Assembly (NCBI GenBank): GCA_017871115.1
Contig: JAFCIZ010000001.1
Span: 7,252,001 to 7,316,000 of the forward strand
Direction: 5' to 3'
DNA length: 64,000 nt
Source: Cunninghamella blakesleeana
Taxonomy: Eukaryota; Mucoromycota; Mucoromycetes; Mucorales; Cunninghamellaceae
Shown here: in pieces, positions 23,570 through 35,723 of the stretch
Numbering within the stretch: position 1 is the first letter of the stretch
How the letters are laid out: every line of letters begins with the position of its first letter
Notes under the pieces: generated by a model
Databases searched by the model: none
The model's input: the letters and a program-made list of their open reading frames with translations, nothing else
Told to the model about the DNA's origin: nothing
Translations under genes and position numbers: made by a program

Positions 23570-24750
23570 TATTAATTATTATTATCGGTATTCAATCTTA
23601 TTTAATTATCATTTTATTAGATTCAAGGAAGATATCAAATCAAACCTCCATTCCCTTTTGTACCCGGAGCTGAATGTAGTGGTATTGTATTGAAATCCAC
23701 TGTATCACAATTCAAACCTGGGGATCGTGTCTTTGGTTCTGGTAGCTCCTTCTCCGAAATCACCAATATAGAAGCTAGTAAATTATTACCTATTCCTAAA
23801 GGCTTTACTTTTGAACAAGCTGCTGGGTTATTTATCACTTACCCTACAAGTTATTCGGCTCTAGTTCTCCGTGCCCAATTGAAAAAGGGTGAATATTGTT
23901 TAGTTCATGCTGCTTCAGGAGGTGTTGGTTCCGCTGCTGTTCAAATCGCTAAAGCCCTAGGTGCCATTGTCATTGCTACAGCTGGTTCTGAAGAAAAATT
24001 GAAAGTTGCTAAAAATTTAGGTGCTGATTATGTGATTAATTATCGTGATCAAGATTGGACTGAACAAGTGAAAAAAGTTACAAAGGGACATGGTGCTGAT
24101 GTTGTTTATGATCCTGTTGGTTTAGTAGAAAAAAGGTAAATGCTTTTTTTTTTTTTTTTTTTGCATAAAAATAGAGTGAATCTAAAAAAAAAAAAAAAAT
24201 TCACTCTATTTTTTTTTTTTTTATCATAGTACAAAGTGCACAGCCTGGAATGGTCGGATCTTGATTATTGGTTTTGCCCAAGGTACTATCGAAAAGATTC
24301 CTGCTAATCGTTTACTTTTGAAAAATATCTCTGCTGTGTAAGTTTATTATAAAATAATGAGATAATATAGTAATGATATAGCCTGTTCTCATTTTTTATT
24401 TTTTATTTTTTATCTATATTACTTTATATTTATTATTTTTAGTGGATTACATTGGGGAGCGTAAGTGGAATATAAAAAAAGCTTATTTTTTTATTTATTG
24501 ATCTATTAATTATTATTACGTATTTTTTTCTAAAAAACAAATAAATAGTTATACCAAGAATGAACCTGAACGTATCCCTGAAGTTTGGAAAGGACTCTTT
24601 GATTTGTTTGAATCTGGTCAACTTAAACCTGCTTTATATCATACTACTTATACATTTGAAGATATTCCAAAAGCCTTAATTGCACTTAATGAAAGAGGTA
24701 CTTATGGTAAAGTCATTGCTAATGTAGGAAAAAAGGATAGTAAAATTTAA
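23379..24750 (+). CDS. Zinc-independent quinone oxidoreductase (NADPH:quinone reductase-like MDR)
   Basis: NADPH-dependent one-electron quinone or enone reductase of the medium-chain dehydrogenase superfamily. Exons 23379..23519, 23621..24135, 24230..24337, 24443..24460 (18 nt), 24549..24750. The N-terminal GroES-like fold reads PVPEPKKGEVQIEVKSVGLNFFDTLM, QGRYQIKPPFPFVPGAECSG, FKPGDRVFG. The nucleotide-binding Rossmann turn is AASGGVGSAAVQIAKALGA. GADYVINYRDQDW, GADVVYDPVG and GRILIIGFAQG follow, and the end is GKVIANVGKKDSKI. Zinc-binding cysteines of alcohol dehydrogenases are absent, as in quinone reductases. Intron 2 carries a 14-15 bp perfect hairpin. Substrate cannot be told. Confidence 0.92.
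24154..24215. repeat. Inverted repeat inside an intron
   Basis: Arms AAAAATAGAGTGAAT and ATTCACTCTATTTTT separated by an A-rich loop of about 18 nt, in the second intron of the quinone oxidoreductase gene. The intron RNA could fold into a stem of about 15 bp between donor and acceptor. Confidence 0.85.
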
Positions 24751-25220
24751 ATAAATAAAAAGAATCAATGGTTTTATATATATTTATTAAAGTTTAATAA
24801 ACTGTACTATATCATATTACTAAAATTGTAAAATCCACATGAGCTATTTTTCATACAAAGGCCGGTTTGACGTTACACTGGTTCACTGACTTTTAAATAA
24901 TCGATTGTAATTTTATGTTTTTACCTTTCTCACTCTTCTTTTTTATAAATCTTATATATAATTATATATTTATATATATAAATATATGTGACAAGTTTTA
25001 TAATTTTTTCTTTTTCTTCCTTTCTCTTCCCTTTCTTTTCTTTTTATTACATATATACAAAAAATTAAAATAAAATATATAAGCATTTATATATACTTAT
25101 ATTTATATTTATATATATTATTATTATTATAAAACATCTTTTTTTTTTCCTTTAAATATTATATGTGTATATATATTTTATAACAGTACGTTTATACCTT
25201 CTTCAACTCTTTGTATAGAA
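24751..25220. other. Intergenic; HSF-type gene promoter
   Basis: No gene. C/T-rich tract at about 25005-25045 and (TA)/(ATT) tracts in the probable leader of the next gene. Confidence 0.55.
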
Positions 25221-26643
25221 ATGGAAGCCTTTCGACATGCGAATAATAATACCACCAACTTTTCAGTTATCAACCATTCTATAGGTTCTCAATCTACACC
25301 TACTACTTCAAAACCTACACATACAAATACTTTTGTACATAAACTATTCAAGTAAATACAAAAAAAAAAAAGAAACATATATACAACCGTTTTTGTTTTC
25401 GTTTTCATCGTTATTACTATAGTATAACCTTATTCATTTTTCTTCTTCTTCTTCTATTTGTTATTTTAGTATGGTTATTGATGATCAATTCCAACACTTG
25501 ATAGCTTGGAGTTATACTGGCTCTTCTTTTATTGTATGCAATATCATGGAATTTTCAAAAGATGTATTACCAAAACATTTTAAACATAATAACTTTTCTA
25601 GTTTTGTACGTCAATTAAATATGTAAGTGGATAATATATAATAAAAGACTGGAATGGCCTGAACTATTGTTATTTATTTATTAATATAAATAGATTATTT
25701 ACATACATTACTATTTTTGTTTTTATTTATTTATTTATTTATTTATATATCGTTTTTATATAAAAATAGGTACGGATTTCATAAAGTTAATAAATCACCT
25801 AGAGGTCATAGAACGTTGGCAGAAAACCAAATCTGGGAATTCTCCCATCAAAAGTTTTTAAGGAATCGGCCGGATTTATTAGATGATATTAAGCGAAAAG
25901 CAATGGAGGTAGATACAAAAAGTAACGGAGATATGCATACCCATATGGCCATGATTCAAATGTCACAAACTGATATTATCCAACAAATGAACCATTTATA
26001 TGAAAAATTCAATCAAGTTGTCAAAGAGTTAACAGAAACAAAGAAAAAACAATCCAATCAAGAGTATATGATTAAACAATTATTGCATTATATTTCCCAA
26101 CAAAATGGCGGTCAATTGCCTTCTGAAATTAAAAATGATCCATTACTTCGTACTTCTTTAAATACAACTTCTTTATCTATTGAAAACAATAATAATAACA
26201 ATAATAATGATCAAGCCCCTTCTATTTTTATTACTTCTCATGAATCAACAAATGATCTTCATACATCAGCTCATCATTCTTTTACCAATAGTAATCATCA
26301 TCACCATCATCATAACAATCATAATAATAATAACAATAGTAATACGAATTCACCTACGCTACCATCCCCTTTAACTGTTAGAACTCAAAATATATTATCT
26401 ACCTCTCCTTCTACGTCATCGTCGTCCTCAACTTCTAATAGCAATAATAGTAATTATCATCACCATCATCAATCTATTCCCAGTACTCTCAGTCCTTTAT
26501 CTACTTCTTTTACTTCTTCATTAACCTCTACTAATTCCGGTTTAATTCCTTCCGATGATGATGCTTCTTTATATTCTCCTCATACTCCAAAGGATAGTAA
26601 TTCTCATAATTCCATTTTATTCCAAAGACATGCTTGCAAATAA
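25221..26643 (+). CDS. HSF-type DNA-binding transcription factor
   Basis: Exons 25221..25351, 25470..25622, 25770..26643 (385 residues). The HSF DNA-binding domain runs from FVHKLFNMVIDDQFQHLIAW through [39 protein letters not shown] (recognition helix) to RGHRTLAENQIWEFSHQKFLRNRPDLLDDIKRKA. A coiled-coil trimerisation region follows (MAMIQMSQTDIIQQMNHLYE, FNQVVKELTETKKKQSNQEY). The rest is Asn/His/Ser-rich with poly-N and poly-H tracts, as in many fungal regulators. Both introns lie inside the DNA-binding domain. It could be the HSF1, Sfl1 or Mga1 type; the long K..RGHRT..IWEF form is closer to Sfl1/Mga1-like proteins, but I cannot decide. No response-regulator domain, so not Skn7. Confidence 0.92.
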
Positions 26644-26651
26644 TATATTTA

Positions 26652-26690
<39 letters not shown>

Positions 26691-27242
26691 GACCTCTCTC
26701 TCTCTTTTTATTTTATTTTTTTCCTTACTATATTTATTATCATTTTTTTCTTCTTTTTTATGTTATTTATATTTTTTTTTTCTTTCTTATATATCATTCT
26801 ATTAGCTTTATATATATATATATCTCTTTATACATATGTTTTTTTTTTTTTTTTTTTTTTTTTTATTTCCCCTTTTTTTATGCTGTATATTTAAATTTTG
26901 ATTTAATTTGATTTATAAACCATAAAATGAACCCTATATTTATTTTTAATTAAAATTCAATTTTTTTTTTTTTTGTTGGTGTGTGTTTTTTTTATTTATT
27001 TATGGATCATATTTTATGTCAAATTAGTTAGAAAGGGTAAATATAAAGTTATATCTTGATTATTTTTTTATTTTTAAAAGCCAGCATTTGCTTGAATTTT
27101 TTTTTTTTTTGTGACGGTAAACATTTTTTTTAAATTCGCATCAAATTTTTTTTTTTTTTTTTTTTTTTAAAACTCTCTCTTTCTACTTTCTATTGCTTTA
27201 ATTTTTCCTTTAATTAAAACTCTTGTCAATCAATTTATTATC
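26644..27242. other. Intergenic, T-rich
   Basis: (ATT)n microsatellite at about 26651-26690, T runs at about 26839-26864 and two more before 27170, no gene. The 86-codon open frame at 26634-26894 is poly-Y/F/I and rejected. Confidence 0.65.
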
Positions 27243-29184
27243 ATGGCAGGGTTTATATTAGAAGATCCATTCCCTCTTTCCAAGTTCCAAAATAATATTG
27301 GATCGAAAAATATCAAACAAAATTTTATTGTTGGGCTCAACACTTTACCTTCAACAGAATCAATCGATCAAGAACTTGAAACAACCCCTCATGCTGATCA
27401 AGTCGTTGTTACAGTCCAAGGAGAAGGAATCAAGTTATATGATGTAAATAATTAAAATAAAATAAGCAAACTAAGAATTAAATAAAATAAAGTATCAATC
27501 GTGATACATATATATATATACATATACTTATGTTTACAAGTATATTAATATGGTTCTCTTCAATATTATTATTATTATTATTTTGATAGACCTCAGTACA
27601 AAAATGTTTACAATCTTGGACAACACCTCCTGGAGTTCAATTTGCCCAACCAGCTATTTATCACCCTTCTAATGGTGGCGATGGTGATATTGATTATACA
27701 TATGTTTTAGTGGATTCAGGATCAGATATAATAGAAAGTGAAGAACGTAAAACGTTATGGATATGGAAAAGTGTTCAAAAAAATGAAGAAAGTAATCCAG
27801 TTGGAAACCGTATTTCTAAAACGGTAAGCCTATAGACATATCTTATCTACATAGATAAATACCCTTTTAATAGTAGAATTAAAAAAAAAAAAATTGGTGT
27901 AATTCTTCTAAATTTTTTATTTATAAATACTTTGATTAGTTTCAAGAACGCATTCAAGGTGTACATACTTCCACCTCCCTTCGTTCTAATGTTATTCTTG
28001 TTTATGAAAATGGTTCCATTGATTTAGTATCTAATGATCTTGATAGGTTAACCGCCAATTATAAATCAAAAAGGTAGATAGAGTATATATATATATGAGT
28101 AAATTAAAAAAAAAAAAATGGGTGTATTAATTCTCTCTCTCTCTATATATATATATATTTAAAAAAACAATAATCTCTGATGTATATATAGTGATGAATT
28201 AGTTTTATGGTCTTCTGTTTTTCTTACAACAAGTGCTCATACTAGCCCATGCTGTATTCCTAACTCTGTTGTACCAGCTAATTCAACCATGGTGATTACT
28301 TTATGTCAAGCTAAAAATTCTAAAAAGAAATATACTGTCAAATTAAATTGTATCAATGAAGAACGTAGAAGTATTAATGAAACTGTTAAAATTGATTTGG
28401 AACTTCAGGTAATATATATATGGATATATATGTATAGAAAGTTGAGGATAGTATATTAATTATCTGTTTATATGCACAACAAAATCTATTTTATTTTAGA
28501 ATGAACCTGTGGCATACACATTTGATCCTACCCTTGGTATTATTACAATTTTAGGTAAATTAATCATTCAATCGAAAATTAATAATAATAATAAAAGTAG
28601 ATAGAAAATACGGTTACTAAATAATAACTTCTCTTTTTTTTTTCTAATATATTTACATAATAACGATTAGAAACCAATGGTACATGGTCAATTTATCATT
28701 TAATCATAAAGCGCCGCACTGTCAACAAAATTGTATCTTATTTAGATAAGCATCATCAAAAGCAATTGAATGGGTACCATATTTATGACAAAGAAATTGG
28801 AAAAGTAGCTTCATTAGCCTCATTACCTGATCACTTTGTTGCTATGGTTACTCCACGCGCTTTACAAAAAGGTAGATATAAAATAAAAATTAAAATCAGT
28901 TTACATATTACAGATCATATTTATATTTATATTTATTTTTTCTTTTTTGCTTTTTTCTTTTTAGGATCTAAAATAATTGAACACGTGTTAAGTGTATGGG
29001 ATGTTAAATATGGCACTTTACAAGCTGAGAAAGTAATTAAAGTAGGCGAAAAACAATTTTCTGCAGGTGAATGTACTTGTAAGGTAAAGCTTATTACAAA
29101 AAAAAGAGAAAGAAATATTTTAACAATAATGATAAAAAAAAGTGAATTAATTATTTTATATAACTCTATAATTTTATACATATA

Positions 29185-29215
<31 letters not shown>

Positions 29216-29537
29216 TTATATATCAGGTCAATGTATTAAATAATTCACATATTGCCGTCACTATATCATCTATTCAACGTGGTCACACTGGAAATAACAA
29301 ATCATCTAAAAAATCCATCACTTCAAAATCAGTTGTTACATTATTACCCTTTTATAACCAACCTATGTCTTTAATGTCAGCCATGAACAAAATGAAATCA
29401 ACAGCTATCTTCCTGGGTATTGACCCTTATTCTTTAACTAGCCAAGATAATATTGGTACCATTCGAAGTGGTCAAGCTGCTATGGGACATGTAACAAAGG
29501 TAAATCGTCAACAAGTATAAAATAAAAAGGAATACTA

Positions 29538-29569
<32 letters not shown>

Positions 29570-29916
29570 CTGCTTCTTTTCCATCTTTTTTAAATTCATA
29601 TATATTTATTTATTTAAAAAAATGGACTAGTTCGAAGACAATGATGATCAAACATTTAAAAATTGGATTATAAATTTAGAGAATAATCAACAAACCGAGG
29701 ATGCATTAATAAGATCATTTACAAAGAAAGATATTACACTTGATGAATTGGAAACATTGTTTATGCAACATATGTCAATAAAGGAAGAGTTATGGAATAA
29801 AGACCCAAATGTTACTACGATAACTGATCTTGGAAAAAAACTTGATAAAGAAAAATATTCTTATAAAGAATTCCATGAAGTATTTGCATATACAGAAAGT
29901 GGAAAAAAGGTAATTA

Positions 29917-29947
<31 letters not shown>

Positions 29948-30986
29948 ATTGATATATATATTTATAAAATCTTTATATTTTTATATATACATATATATAT
30001 AAATAGACCCAATTATCAAGTCAATTGTTAAATTGTATATTAAATCAAATCTTTTCAAATAAAAATGGAAAACCTGACATGTCACTTTGGTCGGTCCGTA
30101 TTCTTCTCTATTTAATTGCTAAAAAACAACTTCTTAATACGTATATAAAAGGTGGTTTGATGCGTGGATTATTAGACCGTCAAGCATGGTCCTTGATGGC
30201 ATTAGCATTAAAATCTGTCCCTGATATTCCTGAAACAGATCTTATCTTAGTAATCAAGGAATTAGTTCACTTAAAACAAACGGAACCTTCAATTTGGGCA
30301 ACAAGAGTTGATTATTATTTGAAAGCAATCATTGGTGCTAATCGAAATGAAATCTTTATACAACAAGCTTTAAAACGTTTAACTATTCAAGAATTACCGA
30401 TTGTTTTGGAATATATTATTAGTTGGTTGGATACAACTAATGTTGAAGGAAAAACTATCGTTATTAATAATGAAGGTGGCTTTAAGGCAATGACAAGAAT
30501 AAATAATGTAAGTATTAAACTAGATAATATTTTATTTATTTTTTAAAAAAAAAGAGAAAATATCAAATAATATTTATATGTATGTATGCCTCAGAAAATT
30601 AATTTCATATTATTTTATTTTAATTTTTATATTCTATTAATATTATTATTATTACTATCATAATATAGATCATCGACTTTGCAAATTCATTACTAGATAT
30701 TCATTTTCCAACTATTATTTTAGAACCATCACTTCATTCATTAATGGATGCATTTCATCAAGTATCCATAGCCATCACTGAAAATGCTTCTCAAGTAGAA
30801 GAAATTCATAATATTGCCTTATTATTTGAACGATCAAAGAAATTAAATAGAAAATCTCAGAAATCAAGAGAAAAAGAAGCTAAAAAGGATGCTCCAGTAG
30901 ATAAATCATTAGCTGGTACTACTGGTAATAAATATGGTGGTGATGAAGGTGTACCTATATATCGTGTAGAAATGTTTCAATTTTAA
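27243..30986 (+). CDS. UTP8: NOL11/Utp8-like U3 processome (t-UTP) protein
   Basis: Nucleolar subunit needed for pre-rRNA transcription and early 18S processing (family role). Eleven exons: 27243..27443, 27590..27823, 27940..28073, 28192..28408, 28500..28554, 28671..28871, 28965..29083, 29227..29499, 29631..29909, 30007..30507, 30669..30986; 843 residues. N-terminal half looks like a degenerate beta-propeller (QVVVTVQGEGIKLYD, TLWIWKS, ITILETNGTWSIYHL, VLSVWDVKYGTLQ). The C-terminal half is helical (WSVRILLYLIAKKQLLNTYI, LVLEYIISWLD equivalent) with a basic KSQKSREKEAKKD tract. The extreme end PIYRVEMFQF resembles NOL11-family C-termini. Recognition rests on architecture and the tail rather than a catalytic motif; a different nucleolar propeller protein is possible. 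Confidence 0.65.
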
Positions 30987-32078
30987 ATTATTTTAGATCT
31001 CTCTGTTTTTTTTTATTATTATTATCATTATTATTCTCTTTCTAGCATGTATTTTTTTTTTTTTACAATTTTTACTTTTTTCTTTTTCCTTTTCATTTCA
31101 TATAAAATATAAATATTTAATAAAAAAAAAAAGTTTAATCCAATTTTAATTATTGCCTGGGTTAATAGAATAATTTGAAGGGGTTTTAAATATATTTTCT
31201 TTTTTTTTCACGTTCGTAATTTTTTTTCTCTTTCTTTCTTTTGTTAAACTATTTTTTATTTTTTACTACTCACCATTTTACTTTATTTTATTTTATATTG
31301 TATTAAATATAAAATGTACATAATATTTAAAATGAGTATTATTTTTATGTAATATAATACTATTTATATTTATAAACATTATACGAATTGCTATATTACG
31401 ATCAATAAATTTATATTATTTTCAAGTACATTTACATTCTATTCATGGGTCTATTTGTTAACCAAAATCTAGTGATTTAAAACAACTGGTCGGACATTAA
31501 ATCAAAAGAGGAAGTGATTAGTATAATTGGAATGATGTTGGATTTATATTTGGAAGGTTTAAGGTTCGGTAATGGTATAGATACAAAAAAAATAATTAAA
31601 AAAAAGTGATTATGATGATACATCCTTATAAAGTTATCCCTGACTGAATGGTATGGCCTCTAAGGACGCTATATCAGTGTTGATAAGTCATGGTACATAA
31701 TTATCTGATTAAAGCTTTTTTTTTTAAAAAAATAATAATATAATATAATAAATGAACTCTTATATTTATTGTAATTATTCTTTTTCAAAAATAGTAATAC
31801 AAGGGGTATTTGGTGATAGGGTCTTTTAAAAAAAATTTTCATGATAAAATTTTTTTGGTTATAATGGGTCTATTTCATACTATTATCTTTACATGTTGGG
31901 TTTCATCTATTATCCTAGTTATTTTATAGATAGTATATATATATATATATAAAGGGTTTAATTATTATTTAAAAAAAAAAAGAAAAAAAGATATTGAAAA
32001 TAAAAATAAATCTTTTTTTTTTATTCTTTTTCTTCTTTTTTTATTGCTTTTTGTTTTATAAAGACATCTATCAATACA
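30987..32078. other. Intergenic
   Basis: T-rich 3' region, then a less AT-biased patch at about 31440-31700 that includes a coding-like relic (listed separately). TnAn palindrome at about 31715-31731. (TA)n at about 31935-31952 and an A run at about 31971-31981 precede the next gene. Confidence 0.5.
31481..31609 (+). pseudogene. Possible coding relic, unrecognised
   Basis: A 42-codon frame between stops reads NNWSDIKSKEEVISIIGMM then LDLYLEGLRFGNGIDTKKI with a lysine tail. It has amphipathic-helix character and less AT-biased codons than the flanks, but no start, splice site or partner exon. Likely the remains of a gene or element; chance is not excluded. Confidence 0.28.
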
Positions 32079-32603
32079 ATGTTATTCAATACAATAACAA
32101 ATGTATTATTCTTATTTGGTATCATTATTGGTGGGGCTACTGCTCAATTAACCAATGTTACCATCTTTAACATATTAAATACAACTCAACTAAGTCCTGC
32201 TTATAAATTTATACAACTGATTACAAGTTCTCCAAGTTATCAGCCTATTGTGGATCTATTATCCAATCCTGGTAATATTACTCTTTTCGTTCCTTCAGAT
32301 GAAGTTTTTGATCAAATGATGCAACATTATTCCAATGGTAATAATGATAATCAAACTCAAGGAAATTCTGGTTCTACTAATAATGGTACTAATAGCACAA
32401 CCCCTGGTAATACTAATAATGGTACTAATAGCTCAGCTCCTGGTAATAATAATAATGGCGGTGGTGGTGGTAGTAGTAATAATAATGGTACATCATCCGG
32501 TGGTGTTACTAATGGTGTTAGAATCAATATCAAGGATATATTAGTTGACAACAATAACACTGCTACTTCTCCATCTGATGCTAACAACAACAACAACAAC
32601 AAC

Positions 32604-32645
<42 letters not shown>

Positions 32646-34506
32646 ACTTCTCCATCTGATACAAATAATAACAATAACAATAATAATAACAATAATAATA
32701 ATACTTCAACAACTTCAAACGAATCCAAGTTCCCACCTTCTAATGCAACTTATAATGATATCACTTTACTTGATTATATCTTTTATCATATTTTACCTGA
32801 AAGAGTGATGTTGAATAATCAAACAAATCAAGCTTTGATGTATCCTACTTTCTTAAACAATGTAACACTGGATAAATTTGGTTATGGAGTACCTATTATT
32901 ATTAATAATAATGCAACAACTGAATCGAATTCTTCTGAAAATAATGGTAATGGTAATCAAACAAATACTTCTCCCAATAATAATAACGGCAATCAAACAA
33001 ATACTCCTCCTCCCAATAATAATAATGGTAACCAAACAAATACTCCTCCTCCCAATAATAATAATGGTAATCAAACAAACACTTCTCCTTCGTCCCCTCC
33101 CAATAATAATAATGGCCCAACATCTTCTTGGGCCTCTTTACTTTCAAATTTAATTGGTTCAAATTCAAATGATACTACTACAAACTCTACTAATTCCAAT
33201 ACTCCAGTATATTGGATTGGAAATGGATTATCTTTTGCTAATGTTACCATTCATGATATTGAAGCCTCTAATGGTATTTTGCATGTGATTAATAATGGTA
33301 AAACCATAAATAAAATAAAATAAAATAAAAAAATGACATTTAATATTATAATACTAATATATATATATATTCTTTTTATTATCATTATTTATTCTTTAGT
33401 ATTAATCCCACCTGGAAACCTTACAAGTGTATTCAGTAATGTTACTAATAATACGTCTTTAGAAAATATTTTATCTCAAAATCAAACTCTTAGCCAATCC
33501 ATTAATAATGTTACCAATGTAAGTTCTTGTATATATATATATATATATTATATGAAACGAAGTTTTTTTAAATTCTATCCTTTTTTTTTTAACCTCATTT
33601 TGTTTTTTAGATTACTATCTTTGCTTCTAACAGTAACAATCTTAACAACTTGGATATTGAACAATTGAAATCCATTTATGCGAATCAATCTGTGGAAGGT
33701 ATTTATTTGACAACGAATTTCACTAATCAAGGTTCCTCAGGTGGTAATAATAATGCTAATGGACCTACCACTCTTAATACATTTGCTGGTGGAAGTATCA
33801 CTGTTAATGTCAATAATAATAACAATATTACATGTGAGTGATTTAATAATGAACAATAATAATAGTATTGTTATATTATAACAAATAAGGAATGTGAAAA
33901 TGATACTTATATTTATTTATTTACTTTCGTTGATTAGTGAATGATAATATTAATATTGTGAAACCAAACATCTTATTTAATGGTGGTGTTATACATCTTA
34001 TTGATGGAGGTAAAATAATAGCATTTTAAATAAACAAAATACATAAAAGCATATTTTTGTTTACTTGGATATTTACTTATATTTTATATTTTCTTTTTTT
34101 TTTAAAAAAAACAATAGAACTTGGGTCATCTAATAATTCTACACCAACGACTGGTAATCCTAATCAGCCAACTTCTAGCGCTAATAATCAACCAACTTCT
34201 ACTGCAAACAACCAACCAACTTCTAGTGCTAATAATCAGCCAACACCTTCCAATGATTCATCACAGCAACCACCACCTCAACAACCACAACCACAAGAAA
34301 TTTCTAATGATGACGGAAACCCTCAACAACCACAACCACAAGAAACTCCTGATGATGGTGGAAACCCTCAAGGTGCATTTATTAGTGAAACCCCTGATGA
34401 TAGTAGTCCCTTTGAACTAGTAAACGAAGCCACTGATGATGATAATAATCAACCCCAACAAAACAATCCTTTAGAAAATGAGCCATTACCATTTTCATGG
34501 TATTAA
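32079..34506 (+). CDS. Secreted fasciclin (FAS1) domain surface protein with Asn-rich inserts
   Basis: Exons 32079..33297, 33400..33518, 33611..33833, 33938..34009, 34118..34506; 673 residues. Residues 1-22 (MLFNTITNVLFLFGIIIGGATA) are a signal peptide. The first FAS1 domain is split: NVTIFNILNTTQLSPAYKFI and NITLFVPSDEVFDQM (H1), then an about 130-residue Gly/Ser/Asn insert, TYNDITLLDYIFYHILPERV, an about 100-residue Pro/Asn repeat insert, and ATVTIHD-like NVTIHDIEASNGILHVIN (H2) with VLIPP. A second, shorter FAS1 region reads NITIFASNSNN to NGGVIHLIDG. The C-terminus is Pro/Gln/Asp-rich (QPTSSANN repeats) and has no hydrophobic anchor, so it is probably secreted or wall-associated. Very many N-x-T/S sites suggest heavy N-glycosylation. 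FAS1 proteins mediate adhesion; target unknown. Confidence 0.85.
32561..32702 (+). repeat. Duplicated Ser/Pro motif with poly-Asn codon tracts
   Basis: Two copies of a unit encoding TSPSD followed by AAC/AAT runs (about 32583-32641 and 32665-32702), in frame within the FAS1 protein. Mixed AAC/AAT codons show the tracts are not pure trinucleotide slippage products. Confidence 0.85.
32973..33101 (+). repeat. 39-bp minisatellite, three units plus a partial
   Basis: CCC AAT AAT AAT starts at 32973, 33012 and 33051, exactly 39 bp apart, each unit encoding PNNNNGNQTNT plus two residues; a degenerate unit follows to about 33101. In frame within the FAS1 protein. Confidence 0.9.
34165..34255 (+). 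repeat. 24-bp in-frame repeat (QPTSSANN)
   Basis: Four consecutive 24-bp units encode QPTSSANN, QPTSTANN, QPTSSANN and a degenerate QPTPSND in the C-terminal linker of the FAS1 protein. A related PQQPQPQE-x-DD pair follows. Confidence 0.85.
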
Positions 34507-35567
34507 ATGAATATAAATATTTATGATCACAATTCTATTTTAATTTGTTTTTTTTTTTAAAAAAAAAAAAAAGGAAGAGAGTAGCCTTTTTAATTACATA
34601 TAATTTTTATTTTATTTTACTTTTATTATTTATTTTTATATATATATTATTAAAAAAAATAAAATTCACTCATAAGCTAATGTATATATATATGGTATTT
34701 TAATGATTTTCAAGAGTAAATAATTTTATAAAGTATTTAAGTTGCTATTTACATAAATTATATATTTATTTTTATGGGATTTACTGCTAGATATTTTTTT
34801 TTTTTCCTTTTTTTTTATCAGTTTTATTGGGGTTAATAAAAATAAATTTTGCTTAAAGTAATTTTATTACTTGATATATATATATATATTTCTTATCTTG
34901 TAGACAAAAAATTCCTATACAAATATAAAAAGAGAAGAAAGTCTTAATCAAAAGTTTCGATTTATCGCTGATAAGGCTTGATAAATAAGCCAATTCCACT
35001 TGAAACACATTTTCTTCTATTCTCATAATACCCCGTTAAACTACCTCATATGTAAAGTGAAAACTGTGATAAGATGATCATTAAATGTTACAAATTTTAA
35101 TAAATAAATATAAAGTTTTGACAACTGAGGTTAGAAAAAAGGGGTAAAAAAAAAAAAAGGAAAAGAAAACTATATAATAATTTACAAAGAATATAGTACC
35201 GTCAAGACTTGTAGTGCCATTTCGAAATCATTATAGAAAAAAGAGGACAATTTTTAATAGTGTAATAATATACATATCAAGTATCAACTTGAATAAATAA
35301 TAAAAAAAAAAAAACATTTTTTTTTTAAAAAATAGAGTACGTACAGGTGAAAAATTAAAAAAATAACAAAAAGGGATATTATAAAAAATTAAAACACCAC
35401 CGATCAATTTTTTTTTCTCACTCTTCTCCTTCAATTTTTTAACAAATAATTTTTTAATATTTATTACATTATACTGTATTAATTCCTATAGTAACTATAT
35501 TATATGCACGTATATTAATTTTATATATTGATAAATATTATTTATTTATTTTTTGTGATGGTATATA

Positions 35568-35607
<40 letters not shown>

Positions 35608-35723
35608 TACTGTTATTACTAAATTATAAATGTAAAGCTATATTAAAGATCAACTTAAATATATATTGGGTAAAAAGAAAAAAGAAAAGAAAATGAAGGT
35701 AATCATTAAAATAAAAAATAAAA
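34507..35723. other. Convergent 3' intergenic region
   Basis: TnAn palindrome at about 34551-34572, another at about 35319-35333, and a long (ATT)n microsatellite at about 35570-35607. No gene; the minus-strand frame at 35231-35434 is K/F-rich and rejected. Confidence 0.6.
35570..35607. repeat. (ATT)n microsatellite
   Basis: About 12-13 uninterrupted ATT units in the intergenic region between the FAS1 and zinc transporter genes. Confidence 0.85.

Noticed and set aside
32357..33168. Long open frames antisense and out of frame to the Asn-rich exon of the FAS1 gene
   Set aside because: They are poly-L/V/I/T shadows of AAT/AAC repeat codons.
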